Below, piece after piece: positions 1 to 8,590 of a DNA stretch of 64,000 nt (position 1 is its first letter; each line of letters starts with the position of its first letter). The DNA lies in the NCBI GenBank assembly GCA_945888325.1, contig CAMDAC010000008.1, forward strand, positions 1 to 64,000, given 5' to 3'. The notes beneath the pieces were generated by a model. The model was not told where the DNA came from, did no database searches, and worked only from the letters and a program-made list of their open reading frames with translations. The DNA comes from Candidatus Sulfopaludibacter sp. SbA3. GTDB lineage: Bacteria; Pseudomonadota; Alphaproteobacteria; Caulobacterales; Hyphomonadaceae. Position numbers and translations under genes: made by a program.

Positions 1-155
1 ACGATTTTCCCTTTTTCAGAGATGTAGCGCTGCAGCATCTTGACGTCTTTGTAGTCGATTTCCTGTGCGTGCTCGCCCGTGAACGGGTCGACCTTGCGCC
101 GGCGGCCGAAGGGGCGGCGGGCAGGAATGTTCGTGATGTTGATTTTCTGTGCCAT
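1..155 (-). CDS. rpsR: 30S ribosomal protein S18 (partial, C-terminus outside window)
   Basis: The first 51 codons of S18 read on the minus strand, starting [20 protein letters not shown] and continuing through the basic [12 protein letters not shown] stretch into the DYKD..LQRYISE segment typical of S18. The protein binds 16S rRNA on the small-subunit platform as a partner of S6. The gene starts 18 bases after the rpsF stop on the same strand, the usual rpsF-rpsR operon order. The 3' end lies beyond position 1, so the C-terminus cannot be judged. Confidence 0.95.
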   Translation of the reverse strand, partial: MAQKINITNIPARRPFGRRRKVDPFTGEHAQEIDYKDVKMLQRYISEKGKI

Positions 156-173
156 TGGATCTGTTCCTTACCC

Positions 174-515
174 TTAATCGCGCGGACGGCGTTCTTTGCG
201 CGACAGAACCACGGAAGGCTCCTCGGGCATCGTTTCGACGCGGACGGTCAGGTAGCGCATCACGTCTTCCGAGATGCGCTGGCGGCGTTCAAGTTCATGG
301 ATCGCTTCTGCGGGTGCATCGATGTTGATGCAGGAGTAGTGACCCTTGCGCTGTTTCTTGATCGGATAGGCGAGGCTGCGGAGGCCCCAATACTCGGTCC
401 GGCCGACGGTTGCGCCTTTTTCCTTGAGGAAAGTGCTCATCTCTTCGACGAAGGTTTCGACCTGGGCCGGCGAAATGTCAGGTCGTGTGATCACGACGTG
501 TTCGTATAGTGCCAT
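174..515 (-). CDS. rpsF: 30S ribosomal protein S6
   Basis: A 113-residue protein with the S6 pattern: MALYEHVVITRPDIS at the N-terminus, the WGLRSLAYPIKKQRKGHY central motif (about 43-60) and a LERRQRISEDVMRYLTVRVE strand-helix region (about 76-95). S6 pairs with S18 on the 30S platform. Length is normal for an alphaproteobacterial S6 without a long acidic tail. It is the first gene of the rpsF-rpsR operon. The 213-base gap to the divergent fabD (516-728) should hold promoters for both directions; I could not resolve boxes there. Confidence 0.96.
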   Translation of the reverse strand: MALYEHVVITRPDISPAQVETFVEEMSTFLKEKGATVGRTEYWGLRSLAYPIKKQRKGHYSCINIDAPAEAIHELERRQRISEDVMRYLTVRVETMPEEPSVVLSRKERRPRD

Positions 516-728
516 GTTTTCATTCCCGAAATTCGAAGATGCGGCGCTGGAGGGCGGGAGACCCTGACCAGCGATGGCCCCTCTTTTTCCGGCTCATTCC
601 GGGGACTTGAGGACCGCACCTTGCTGCGAAGGGGGGTCTAAAGCCCATCTGGCCGCAGATTTCAAGCGCTTGCATGCCGGAAGGGCGCGCTTTAGCACGG
701 CCAAAACTAAAGGGAGGCCGGGCTGCCA

Positions 729-1676
729 ATGACGCTCGCATTCATCTTTCCGGGGCAGGGAAGCCAGGAAATCGGCATGGGCAAGGCGCTGGCGGAGGCG
801 TTTCCCGCCGCCAGGGCGGTGTTCGAGGAGGTCAACGCGGCCCTCGGGCAGGACCTGTCGGGCCTGATGTGGGGCGGCGACCTCGCTGAACTCACTCTCA
901 CCTCCAACGCCCAGCCGGCCCTCATGGCGCACTCGGTTGCCGCCTACCGCGCGCTCGAGGCAAACTTCGGCATCACGGTAAAGGACGCCGCCTTCGTCGC
1001 CGGCCATTCGCTCGGCGAGTATTCTGCGCTGGCGGCTGCCGGGTCGATCAGCCTTGCCGACACCGCCCGCCTGCTGCGCATCCGGGGCAATGCCATGCAG
1101 TCCGCCGTGAAGCCCGGCGAGGGCGCCATGGCGGCGCTGCTGGGCGCCGAGGTCGATCAGGCCGAAGCCGCCTGCGCTGCGGGGCGTGCCACCGGTGGGG
1201 CCTGCGAGATCGCCAACGACAACGCCCCCGGCCAACTGGTCATCTCCGGCACCAAGGCCGCCATCGACGCCGCCGTCGCCTGGTCGCAGGCGAACGGCGT
1301 CAAGAAGGCGATGGCGCTCAATGTCTCGGCGCCGTTCCACTGCTCGCTGATGCAGCCCGCGGCCGACGCGATGGCGGAAGCGCTCGCGAAGACCGAGATC
1401 AAAGCTCCCGGCGTGCCGCTCGTCGCCAACGTTTCGGCGTCCGCCGTCACCGATCCGGAAACGATCCGCCAGAACCTCGTGAAGCAAGTCACCGGCCGCG
1501 TGCGCTGGACCGAGTCCGTGCAGTTCATGGTGCGCAGCGGCGTCACGATGACCGCCGAGACCGGCAATGGCAAAGTGCTGACCGTCATGCAGCGCCGCAT
1601 CGAGAAATCCCTGAACGGCTTCACCCTCGGCAACCCCGAGGACCTCGAAGCCTTCGCCAAAGCTCTCAAAGGATAA
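729..1676 (+). CDS. fabD: Malonyl-CoA:ACP transacylase
   Basis: A 315-residue cytosolic enzyme that moves the malonyl group from CoA to acyl carrier protein to supply fatty-acid elongation. It shows the FabD N-terminal FPGQGSQ motif (7-13), the nucleophile elbow GHSLGEY with Ser94, the substrate-carboxylate Arg119 in RIRG, and the catalytic His204 in NVSAPFHCSLM. A purine-rich AAGGGAGG lies 11-12 bases before the ATG, slightly farther than ideal. It opens the fabD-fabG-acpP-fabF cluster; fabG follows after 5 bases, so the two are surely co-transcribed. Confidence 0.97.
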   Translation: MTLAFIFPGQGSQEIGMGKALAEAFPAARAVFEEVNAALGQDLSGLMWGGDLAELTLTSNAQPALMAHSVAAYRALEANFGITVKDAAFVAGHSLGEYSALAAAGSISLADTARLLRIRGNAMQSAVKPGEGAMAALLGAEVDQAEAACAAGRATGGACEIANDNAPGQLVISGTKAAIDAAVAWSQANGVKKAMALNVSAPFHCSLMQPAADAMAEALAKTEIKAPGVPLVANVSASAVTDPETIRQNLVKQVTGRVRWTESVQFMVRSGVTMTAETGNGKVLTVMQRRIEKSLNGFTLGNPEDLEAFAKALKG

Positions 1677-1681
1677 GAGAC

Positions 1682-2419
1682 ATGTTCGACCTCACTGGCC
1701 GCAAGGCCCTCGTCACCGGCGCCTCGGGCGGTATTGGCCGCGCGATTGCTCTGGCGCTCTCGGAAGCCGGCGCCAAGGTCGCCCTGTCGGGCACGCGCGA
1801 AGCGGTGCTGCAGGAAGTCGCCGCGACCCTGAAGGGTGAGTCAGCCATCGTGCCGTGCAACCTGTCTGACCCGGCGGCCGTCGACGCGCTCGTCGGCCAG
1901 GCCGAGGCCGCCCTCGGCCCGATCGACATCCTCATCGCCAACGCCGGCATCACGCGTGACAAATTGCTCATCCAGATGAAGGACGAGGACTGGAACGAGG
2001 TGATCAACGTCAACCTCGGATCGTATTTCCGCCTCGCGAAAACCGCCGTACGGGGCATGATGAAGCGCCGCCACGGTCGCATCATCGGAATCACGTCGAT
2101 TGTCGGCGTCACCGGAAACCCCGGACAGGCGAATTATTGCGCCTCGAAGGCCGGGATGATCGGCTTCACGAAATCGCTCGCCCAGGAAGTCGCCAGCCGC
2201 TCGATCACAGCCAATACGATCGCCCCCGGCTTCATCGAATCGCCGATGACGGACGGGCTGCCGGACACGCAGAAACAGGCGCTTTTAGGGCAAATCCCGT
2301 CGGGCCGCCTGGGTCAGGGAAGCGACATTGCTGCAGCTGCGGTGTACCTCGCGTCCAACGAAGCGGCCTATGTCACAGGCCAAACCCTGCATGTTAACGG
2401 CGGCATGGCGATGATCTGA
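1682..2419 (+). CDS. fabG: 3-oxoacyl-ACP reductase
   Basis: A 245-residue short-chain dehydrogenase that reduces 3-oxoacyl-ACP with NADPH in each elongation cycle. The cofactor motif TGASGGIG is at 12-19, the NAG motif at 87-89, and the catalytic set Ser139, Tyr152 and Lys156 (NYCASKAG) is intact. The C-terminal HVNGGMAMI is characteristic of FabG rather than of a general SDR. It starts 5 bases after fabD, and a 113-base gap precedes acpP, where a separate acpP promoter is plausible. Confidence 0.97.
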   Translation: MFDLTGRKALVTGASGGIGRAIALALSEAGAKVALSGTREAVLQEVAATLKGESAIVPCNLSDPAAVDALVGQAEAALGPIDILIANAGITRDKLLIQMKDEDWNEVINVNLGSYFRLAKTAVRGMMKRRHGRIIGITSIVGVTGNPGQANYCASKAGMIGFTKSLAQEVASRSITANTIAPGFIESPMTDGLPDTQKQALLGQIPSGRLGQGSDIAAAAVYLASNEAAYVTGQTLHVNGGMAMI

Positions 2420-2532
2420 CCCTGCGCAGTCGCCAGCGAGACAAGGGCTTGGCGCTCTGCTGGAGTGTGTGCTAGGCGCAACACAATGGTTCAAAAGAGG
2501 ACCAGTCCTCAGTTATATCATGAGAGGTATTC

Positions 2533-2766
2533 ATGTCTGACGTTCTTGAGCGCGTGAAAAAAATTGTCGTCGAGAATCTCGACGTGGAAGCCGATAAAGT
2601 TGTCGAAGGCGCAAGCTTTATTGACGACCTGGGCGCTGACTCCCTCGACCTCGTCGAGCTCGTGATGGCTTTCGAAGAAGAGTTCAACATCGAGATCCCT
2701 GACGACGTTCAGGAGTCGATCCGCTCCGTCGGCGACGCCGTGACCCACATCAAAGCGCACATCTAA
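2533..2766 (+). CDS. acpP: Acyl carrier protein
   Basis: A 77-residue, strongly acidic protein carrying the phosphopantetheine attachment motif [12 protein letters not shown] with Ser37. It is the carrier for all fatty-acid intermediates and is modified by holo-ACP synthase. A good ribosome site (AGAGG) sits 7-8 bases before the ATG. The codons look highly biased, as expected for an abundant protein. It lies between fabG and fabF in the classical fab order. Confidence 0.98.
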   Translation: MSDVLERVKKIVVENLDVEADKVVEGASFIDDLGADSLDLVELVMAFEEEFNIEIPDDVQESIRSVGDAVTHIKAHI

Positions 2767-2780
2767 GCGCGCTGTCCGCG

Positions 2781-4067
2781 ATGTCCAAACGCCGCGTCGT
2801 TATCACCGGTATCGGTATCGTGTCCCCGCTTGCGATGGGACGCGAGGCCACGTGGGAACGCCTGATCGCCGGGAAATCCGGCGCAGGTCCCATCGACAAG
2901 TTCGATGCGTCGGATCTGCCGTGCAAGATCGCCTTCCAGGTGCCTTACACGTCCGGACGGGGCGGCGGCGCGGGTGACCCGCATGCCTTCGATCCCGACA
3001 AGTTCATGACGGCGAAAGAACAACGCCGCACGGACGAATTCATCGTGTACGCGATTGCGGCTGCCGATGAAGCGCTCGCGGATGCAAACTGGAAACCGGA
3101 AACCGATGAAGACCAGGAACGCACCGGCGTCCTGATCGGCTCGGGCATCGGCGGTCTCGAGACGATCTACGAGACCTCGATCATCCTGCACGAACAGGGC
3201 CCCCGCAAGGTCAGCCCGTTCTTCATTCCCGCTTCGCTGATCAACCTTGCCTCCGGCCAGGTCTCGATCCGTCACGGGCTGAAGGGGCCGAACCATTCCG
3301 TCGTCACCGCCTGTGCCACCGGCGCGCACGCCATCGGCGACTCGGCGCGGCTGATCAGCTACGGCGACGCGGACATCATGGTCGCCGGCGGCGCCGAAGC
3401 CGTGATCGGCCGTCTCGGCATCGCCGGTTTCTGCGCGGCCAAGGCCATGTCCACCGGCTTCAACGACACGCCGGAAAAAGCTTCCCGCCCGTATGACAAG
3501 GACCGCGACGGTTTCGTCATGGGCGAAGGCGCAGCCGTGCTGGTGCTCGAAGAGTACGAGCATGCCAAGGCACGCGGCGCGAAGATGTATGCCGAAGTCA
3601 TCGGCTACGGCCTGACCGGCGACGCCTACCACATCACGGCGCCCGCCGAGGGCTCCGAAGGCGGCTATCGCGCGATGAAGATGGCGCTGAAGAATGCCGG
3701 CATCGATCCTTCCGAGATCGACTATGTCAACGCGCACGGCACCTCGACGCCGAAGGGCGACGAAGGCGAAGCCGGCGCGGTCGAGCGCACCTTCGGCGAC
3801 CATGCGAAGAACCTTTCCATGTCGTCCACGAAATCTGCCGTAGGCCACCTGCTCGGCGCGGCCGGCGCGATCGAGGCGGCGTTCTGCGCCCTCGCGATTC
3901 GCGACCAGGTGATGCCGCCGACGCTGAACCTCGACAATCCGAGCTTCGAGACGGTGATCGACCTGATCCCGCACAAGGCCAAGAAAGGCCGCGTACGCGC
4001 CGCGATGTCCAACAGCTTCGGCTTTGGCGGCACCAACGCTTCGCTGATCATCCGCGAAGTCACCTGA
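2781..4067 (+). CDS. fabF: 3-oxoacyl-ACP synthase II
   Basis: A 428-residue condensing enzyme that joins malonyl-ACP to acyl-ACP. The active-site Cys178 lies in VTACATGAHAIG, and the catalytic histidines are His319 (NAHGTSTPKGD) and His356 (KSAVGHLLGAAGA, with Lys351). The C-terminal SFGFGGTNAS loop is present. The length is standard with a short glycine-rich insertion near 59-66. It begins 14 bases after acpP and is the last fab gene here; mltG follows after about 90 bases. Confidence 0.97.
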   Translation: MSKRRVVITGIGIVSPLAMGREATWERLIAGKSGAGPIDKFDASDLPCKIAFQVPYTSGRGGGAGDPHAFDPDKFMTAKEQRRTDEFIVYAIAAADEALADANWKPETDEDQERTGVLIGSGIGGLETIYETSIILHEQGPRKVSPFFIPASLINLASGQVSIRHGLKGPNHSVVTACATGAHAIGDSARLISYGDADIMVAGGAEAVIGRLGIAGFCAAKAMSTGFNDTPEKASRPYDKDRDGFVMGEGAAVLVLEEYEHAKARGAKMYAEVIGYGLTGDAYHITAPAEGSEGGYRAMKMALKNAGIDPSEIDYVNAHGTSTPKGDEGEAGAVERTFGDHAKNLSMSSTKSAVGHLLGAAGAIEAAFCALAIRDQVMPPTLNLDNPSFETVIDLIPHKAKKGRVRAAMSNSFGFGGTNASLIIREVT

Positions 4068-4156
4068 GGCCCGCGCGGACCGCACTGCGTCACTTGATTT
4101 CCGGGCCGGGGAGGGCACGGTAAGACGGACTGCGGTGTCCGGCAAAAGAGGCTCTC

Positions 4157-5182
4157 ATGCGATTCCTGAAAGCGCTGTTTGTCTGGCTGTTCATGCTCGC
4201 CCTGCTCGCAGGCGCCGGCGCGGCGGCCGGATGGGTGTGGTTCAACAACGAGCTGTCCCGGCCTGGTCCGCTGACGGATGAAGCCGTGATCCGGGTGGAG
4301 CCAGGTGAAGTTCTGTCCATCGTTGCGGACCGTCTTGAGGCGGACGGAGTGATCCATGATGCGCGCCTCATGAAGTTCAAGGCGCGCCTGGACGGCAGCG
4401 AGCTTGAGATCAAGACCGGCGAATACCTGATCGACAAGGGCGCGACGGTTTCCGAGGTGCTCAGCATACTGACCGAAGGCCGCGCGCTGCTGCACAAGAT
4501 CACGCTGCCGGAAGGGCGCACCACGGCGCAGCTCCTGAAGATCATCGAGAAAGACAAGATGCTGACCGGCGACATGCCGGATGTGCTACCGGAAGAAGGC
4601 ACACTGCTGCCGGACACCTACATGTTCCACCGCGGCATGACGCGCGCGCAGCTGATCGAGAAGATGCAACAGGCGCAGGCTGACCTGCTGGAGGAACTCT
4701 GGCCCACCCGGCAGGAAGGCCTGCCGATCACCACGCCCTATGATGCGGTGATCCTCGCCTCGGTCGTCGAGAAGGAAACCGGCAAGGCGGACGAGCGCCC
4801 GGAAATCGCCGCGCTGTTCACGACGCGCCTGAAGCGCGGCATGCGCCTGCAAAGCGACCCGACGATCATCTACGGCATCTCGAAGGGCGAGCCGCTCTAC
4901 AACAAGGCCGGCCAGCGCCGCACGCTCTACCGCTCGGAGATCGACCGCCATACCGAATGGAATACCTATCAGGTGGACGGCCTGCCGAAGACTCCGATCT
5001 GCAATCCGGGCGCAGACGCGATCCGCGCCGTGCTCGATCCTCCGGAGACGGAGTATGTGTTCTTCGTCGCCGATGGCAAAGGCGGGCACCTGTTTGCGAA
5101 AACGAATGCCGAGCACGAGCGCAACGTGGCGGCCTACCGCGCCTATGAGCGTGGCGAAATCGCAAGGGAACGGGCCAACTGA
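4157..5182 (+). CDS. mltG: Endolytic murein transglycosylase (YceG-like)
   Basis: A 341-residue inner-membrane enzyme expected to cleave nascent peptidoglycan strands and set glycan length. One N-terminal membrane helix (about 5-28) anchors a periplasmic domain with a LysM-like stretch (about 44-120), the LPDTY motif (151-155) and the active-site segment ASVVEKETGKADER (201-214), whose glutamate is the conserved catalytic residue in this family. QSDPTIIYG follows as usual. It overlaps yicC by one base (TGATG), which suggests translational coupling. Confidence 0.94.
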   Translation: MRFLKALFVWLFMLALLAGAGAAAGWVWFNNELSRPGPLTDEAVIRVEPGEVLSIVADRLEADGVIHDARLMKFKARLDGSELEIKTGEYLIDKGATVSEVLSILTEGRALLHKITLPEGRTTAQLLKIIEKDKMLTGDMPDVLPEEGTLLPDTYMFHRGMTRAQLIEKMQQAQADLLEELWPTRQEGLPITTPYDAVILASVVEKETGKADERPEIAALFTTRLKRGMRLQSDPTIIYGISKGEPLYNKAGQRRTLYRSEIDRHTEWNTYQVDGLPKTPICNPGADAIRAVLDPPETEYVFFVADGKGGHLFAKTNAEHERNVAAYRAYERGEIARERAN

Positions 5183-6069
5183 TGGGCATACTTTCGGGGA
5201 TGACCGGCTTTGCGCGGGTCACGGGGGAAGAAAGCTGGGGCGCCTGGGCCTGGGAGGCCAAGAGCGTCAACGGCCGCTCGCTGGACGTGCGCGTCAACTA
5301 TCCGCCCGGCTTCGATCCGCTGGAGCGCGAGGTGAAAGCGATGGCCACCGAGCGGTTCAATCGTGGCTCGCTGCAGGTCAGCCTGCGGATCGACATGGCG
5401 AGCGGGTCCGGCGGCGTGGTGATTGATCATGTCCTGCTCACCACGCTGGCCGAAGCTGCCCGCAAAACGCTGGGCACCGAACTGACACCCGAAGCCGTGG
5501 CCACACTGATGACGCTCAAGGGCGTCGTCGAGACGGGCAGCTCGTCGTTGCGCGACCTTGCCACAGATGAGTCGGCCATGAAGGTTCTCAGCGCAGGCGC
5601 GAGGCTGGCGATGGACCAGCTCGCCGAAGGCCGGCGCGCCGAGGGGGCTTCGCTGCTGGCGATGCTGTCGGGCCATCTGGATACGGTCGAATCCCTCTCT
5701 GCAGAAGCCGCCACAATCGCCGCGACGCAGCCCGGCCTGATCAAGGTAAAACTCCAGAAGCAGCTCGAGGAACTTGACCGCGAGGGCCGCGTCGATGCCG
5801 AGCGCTTCGCCGCCGAGGCTGCCCTGTCGGCGGCGCGCGCCGACGTGCGAGAAGAACTCGACCGCCTCGCCGCGCACGTGAAGTCCGGCCGCGACCTGCT
5901 CAAGGCCGGCTCGCCCGCCGGCCGCAAGATCGACTTCCTCGCCCAGGAGCTGAACCGCGAGGCCAACACCCTCTGCTCGAAATCCGCCAGCCTCGAATTG
6001 ACGAATGCCGGGCTCAGCCTCAAAGGGGTGATCGACCAGTTCAAGGAGCAGGCAGCGAATGTCGAATAG
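5182..6069 (+). CDS. YicC family endoribonuclease
   Basis: A 295-residue member of the YicC/YloC family, with the N-terminal SGMTGFARV motif, the SVNGRSLDVRVNYP segment and the C-terminal DUF1732 helix region containing GRKIDFLAQELNREANTLCSKS. Family members are reported as RNases with roles in small-RNA turnover and stationary-phase fitness. The gene overlaps mltG by one base and gmk by 11 bases. The yicC-gmk pairing is common in proteobacteria and Firmicutes. Confidence 0.93.
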   Translation: MGILSGMTGFARVTGEESWGAWAWEAKSVNGRSLDVRVNYPPGFDPLEREVKAMATERFNRGSLQVSLRIDMASGSGGVVIDHVLLTTLAEAARKTLGTELTPEAVATLMTLKGVVETGSSSLRDLATDESAMKVLSAGARLAMDQLAEGRRAEGASLLAMLSGHLDTVESLSAEAATIAATQPGLIKVKLQKQLEELDREGRVDAERFAAEAALSAARADVREELDRLAAHVKSGRDLLKAGSPAGRKIDFLAQELNREANTLCSKSASLELTNAGLSLKGVIDQFKEQAANVE

Positions 6070-6712
6070 CGGACACCCGAAGGACCATGGCCGCCGGCGC
6101 GGCCTGATGCTCGTGCTGTCCAGCCCCTCGGGCGCGGGCAAGACGACGCTGTCGAAGATGCTGCTGGACGAGTTCAGCGACGTCAAACTTTCGATCTCGG
6201 CTACGACGCGCGCGCCGCGCCCCAAAGAGGTCGACGGCCAGGACTATTTCTTCCGCACGCCGGACCAGTTCCACGAGATGATCGAGCGCCGGGAATTCCT
6301 TGAATGGGCGCACGTGTTCGACAAGTATTACGGCACGCCGAAAGCCGACACCGTCGCGCGGCTGGAGTCTGGCGAGGATGTATTGTTCGATGTCGATTGG
6401 CAGGGCGCAGACGCGCTGCACGACCAGATGCCGAATGATGTCGTCTCCGTCTTCATCCTGCCACCGAGCATCGAGGCACTTGAAGCGCGCCTCGCCGGGC
6501 GCGAAGGCTCGACGCCGGAACTCGTTGCGCGCCGGATGGAAGATGCCAAGCGCGAGATCATGCACTGGCGCCGGTATGACTACGTCATCGTCAATGATGA
6601 CCTCAACGTGGCCTACCAGCGGCTGAAACGCATCCTGCTCGTTGAACGCCTGAAGCGTCTTCGCCAGCTGGACCTCGAAGACCACGTTCGCACCTTGCTG
6701 GGCGAAAGCTAG
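6059..6712 (+). CDS. gmk: Guanylate kinase
   Basis: A 217-residue kinase that phosphorylates GMP to GDP with ATP. The P-loop PSGAGKTT is at 23-30, followed by the GMP-binding SATTRAPRPKEVDGQDYFF segment and the HWRRYDYVIVNDDL region near the C-terminus. The N-terminus is about 12 residues longer than in E. coli and runs into the yicC gene. Its stop codon shares the four bases CTAG with the convergent rsmA stop (6709-6712), so neither gene has room for a terminator between them. Confidence 0.96.
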   Translation: MSNSGHPKDHGRRRGLMLVLSSPSGAGKTTLSKMLLDEFSDVKLSISATTRAPRPKEVDGQDYFFRTPDQFHEMIERREFLEWAHVFDKYYGTPKADTVARLESGEDVLFDVDWQGADALHDQMPNDVVSVFILPPSIEALEARLAGREGSTPELVARRMEDAKREIMHWRRYDYVIVNDDLNVAYQRLKRILLVERLKRLRQLDLEDHVRTLLGES

Positions 6713-7539
6713 GCGAGGCTCGCCGCCAGCGTCCGGAATTCCGCCTGCGTCAGCGTCTCCGCGCGCGCCGTCGGATCAAGGCCGCACGCCTGCAGCCATT
6801 CCTCGGCCTTCATCCCGCGCTTCTTCGCGAACGGTTTCAGCGCGGCGCGCAGCATCTTGCGGCGCTGGCCAAACGCCGCGCCGGCGACCTGTTCCAGTAG
6901 CTCGACATGCGCGAACCGCTTTTCAGGCGACAGCGGCTCGAACACTGCGACGGCGCTGTCGACCTTTGGCGGCGGGCTGAATGCGCCGGGCGGCAAGGTG
7001 AAGGAAATATACGGGCGCGTGACGGACTGCGCGAGCACCGCCAATCGTCCGTAGGCGTCCGTATCAGGCTTGGCACAGATGCGCTCGGCCACTTCCTTCT
7101 GGAACATCAGCGCCATCTCGCCGCGCCAGTCGCCCGCCTTCAGCCAGTCGACCAGCAGGGGCGTGCCGACATTGTACGGCAGGTTGGCGATGATCATCGC
7201 GGGGCTCGTGGCGCCGGCCTCTTCAAGCACCTTTTCCCAGCGTACCTTGCGGGCATCCTTCGCGATCACGATCAGCTGGCCGCTCTTCGCTTCCGGCCAT
7301 TCGAGCAGCGCTTCGGAAAAGCGCGGATCGGTCTCGACAGCGATGAGTTTTGCCGGGCCTTCATTCAGGATGGCGCGCGTCAGGCCGCCGGGGCCGGGAC
7401 CCACCTCAATGACAAACCGGTCCTTCGGTGAGCCGGCCGCATTGGCGGCGCGCTTGAGGATCGACGGGTCAAACAGGAAATGCTGCCCCAGTGACTTGCG
7501 GGCAGGGGCATCGGTCAGGGGCGTATGGTCGTCGCTCAT
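6709..7539 (-). CDS. rsmA: 16S rRNA (adenine1518-N6/adenine1519-N6)-dimethyltransferase
   Basis: A 276-residue KsgA-type enzyme that dimethylates two adenines near the 3' end of 16S rRNA late in 30S assembly. The family signature KSLGQHFLFD is at 15-24, the SAM-binding EVGPGPGGLT at 45-54 and the catalytic NLPYN motif at 119-123. It overlaps the 3' end of pdxA by 4 bases (ATGA) and is the last gene of the lptD-surA-pdxA-rsmA set, the same order as in enterobacteria. Confidence 0.96.
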   Translation of the reverse strand: MSDDHTPLTDAPARKSLGQHFLFDPSILKRAANAAGSPKDRFVIEVGPGPGGLTRAILNEGPAKLIAVETDPRFSEALLEWPEAKSGQLIVIAKDARKVRWEKVLEEAGATSPAMIIANLPYNVGTPLLVDWLKAGDWRGEMALMFQKEVAERICAKPDTDAYGRLAVLAQSVTRPYISFTLPPGAFSPPPKVDSAVAVFEPLSPEKRFAHVELLEQVAGAAFGQRRKMLRAALKPFAKKRGMKAEEWLQACGLDPTARAETLTQAEFRTLAASLA

Positions 7540-8540
7540 GCGGCGGCTTTCTGGCGGTTGGCGGCGAAGGTCGCCGCGAGGCGGAGGGCGGCGATCAGGC
7601 TGTCGGGTTTGCAGGTGCCGGCCGCGGCCGCGTCATAGGCAGTGCCGTGATCGGGACTGGTGCGCACGATCGGCAGGCCCAGGGTCGAGTTGACCCCGCC
7701 CCACATGTCGAGCGTCTTGACCGGGATCAGCCCCTGGTCATGCGTCATCGCAATCACCGCGTCATAGGCGCCGGACAGCGCTTCGGCGAAAACGGTATCG
7801 CCCGGGCGGGCCTGCGAGATGCGGATACCTTCCGCCTGCAGACGATCCGCCGCCGGATTGATGATGTCGATTTCCTCGCGCCCGATCGCGCCGCCTTCAC
7901 CCGCATGCGGGTTGAGGCCGGTAAACGCAATGCGCGGCGAGGCGATTCCGAACTCGCGGATCAGCGATGTGTTAACCACGCGCGCGATCCGCTCCAGCCG
8001 CCCGTCACCCAGCACCCCGGAAACCTCCGCCAGCGGCATGTGGATCGTCGCGAGCGCCACCCGCAGTCCGCCGCCGGTCAGCATCATCACCGGGCTCGCG
8101 GCATGGCCTGCTGCCTCGCACAGGTGCGCGACAAACTCCGTATGCCCCGGAAACCGGAAGCCGGTCGCGTAGAGCAGCGCCTTGTTGATCGGATTGGTCA
8201 CGACACCGGAGGCGCGGCCTGCGAGGGCGTCCGCCACGGCGATTTCGATCGCGCGCACGATAGCCGGCGCGGCGGCGTCATCTGCGCGCCCGGGCACAAT
8301 GTCCGGAACGCCGTCCAGCGCCAGAATCGGCAGCGCGTTGGCAAAGACGCGCGCCGCCTCGGCGGGCGAGGCGATGATCTGCGTCGGAATACCGTTGATC
8401 AGATGCGGGGCGCCAATCAGATAAAACGCCAGCGCCGGCTCACCGCGCAGCGCTGACCAGGCCGCCGCCGTTATGGCAGGGCCGCAACCGGCGGGGTCGC
8501 CCATGGTCAGGGCGAGAGGGGGAAGGGCATGTGCGCTCAC
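7536..8540 (-). CDS. pdxA: 4-hydroxythreonine-4-phosphate dehydrogenase
   Basis: A 334-residue enzyme of the DXP-dependent pyridoxal phosphate pathway. It oxidises 4-phosphohydroxy-L-threonine with NAD and a divalent metal. The N-terminal LTMGDPAGCGP motif, PGHTEF, ATIHMPLAEVS, GLNPHAGEGG and AMTHDQGLIPVK segments carry the expected metal and substrate histidines. It lies 50 bases after surA and overlaps rsmA, so it is part of that transcription unit. Confidence 0.96.
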   Translation of the reverse strand: MSAHALPPLALTMGDPAGCGPAITAAAWSALRGEPALAFYLIGAPHLINGIPTQIIASPAEAARVFANALPILALDGVPDIVPGRADDAAAPAIVRAIEIAVADALAGRASGVVTNPINKALLYATGFRFPGHTEFVAHLCEAAGHAASPVMMLTGGGLRVALATIHMPLAEVSGVLGDGRLERIARVVNTSLIREFGIASPRIAFTGLNPHAGEGGAIGREEIDIINPAADRLQAEGIRISQARPGDTVFAEALSGAYDAVIAMTHDQGLIPVKTLDMWGGVNSTLGLPIVRTSPDHGTAYDAAAAGTCKPDSLIAALRLAATFAANRQKAAA

Positions 8541-8590
8541 GTTCGCGATGTCGCGCCAATTGGCCCGTCAGGCAAGCGCGTTTCGCGGTG

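Noticed and set aside
2450-2480. Possible acpP promoter (TTGGCG ... GCTAGG)
   Set aside because: Spacing and box match are weak in this GC-rich sequence; a separate promoter is plausible but not supported.
2763-4145. 460-residue minus-strand frame across fabF
   Set aside because: Antisense shadow of fabF in high-GC DNA; no ribosome site or domain.
7491-8456. 321-residue plus-strand frame across rsmA/pdxA
   Set aside because: Composition typical of reverse-strand high-GC shadows; it covers two certain genes.
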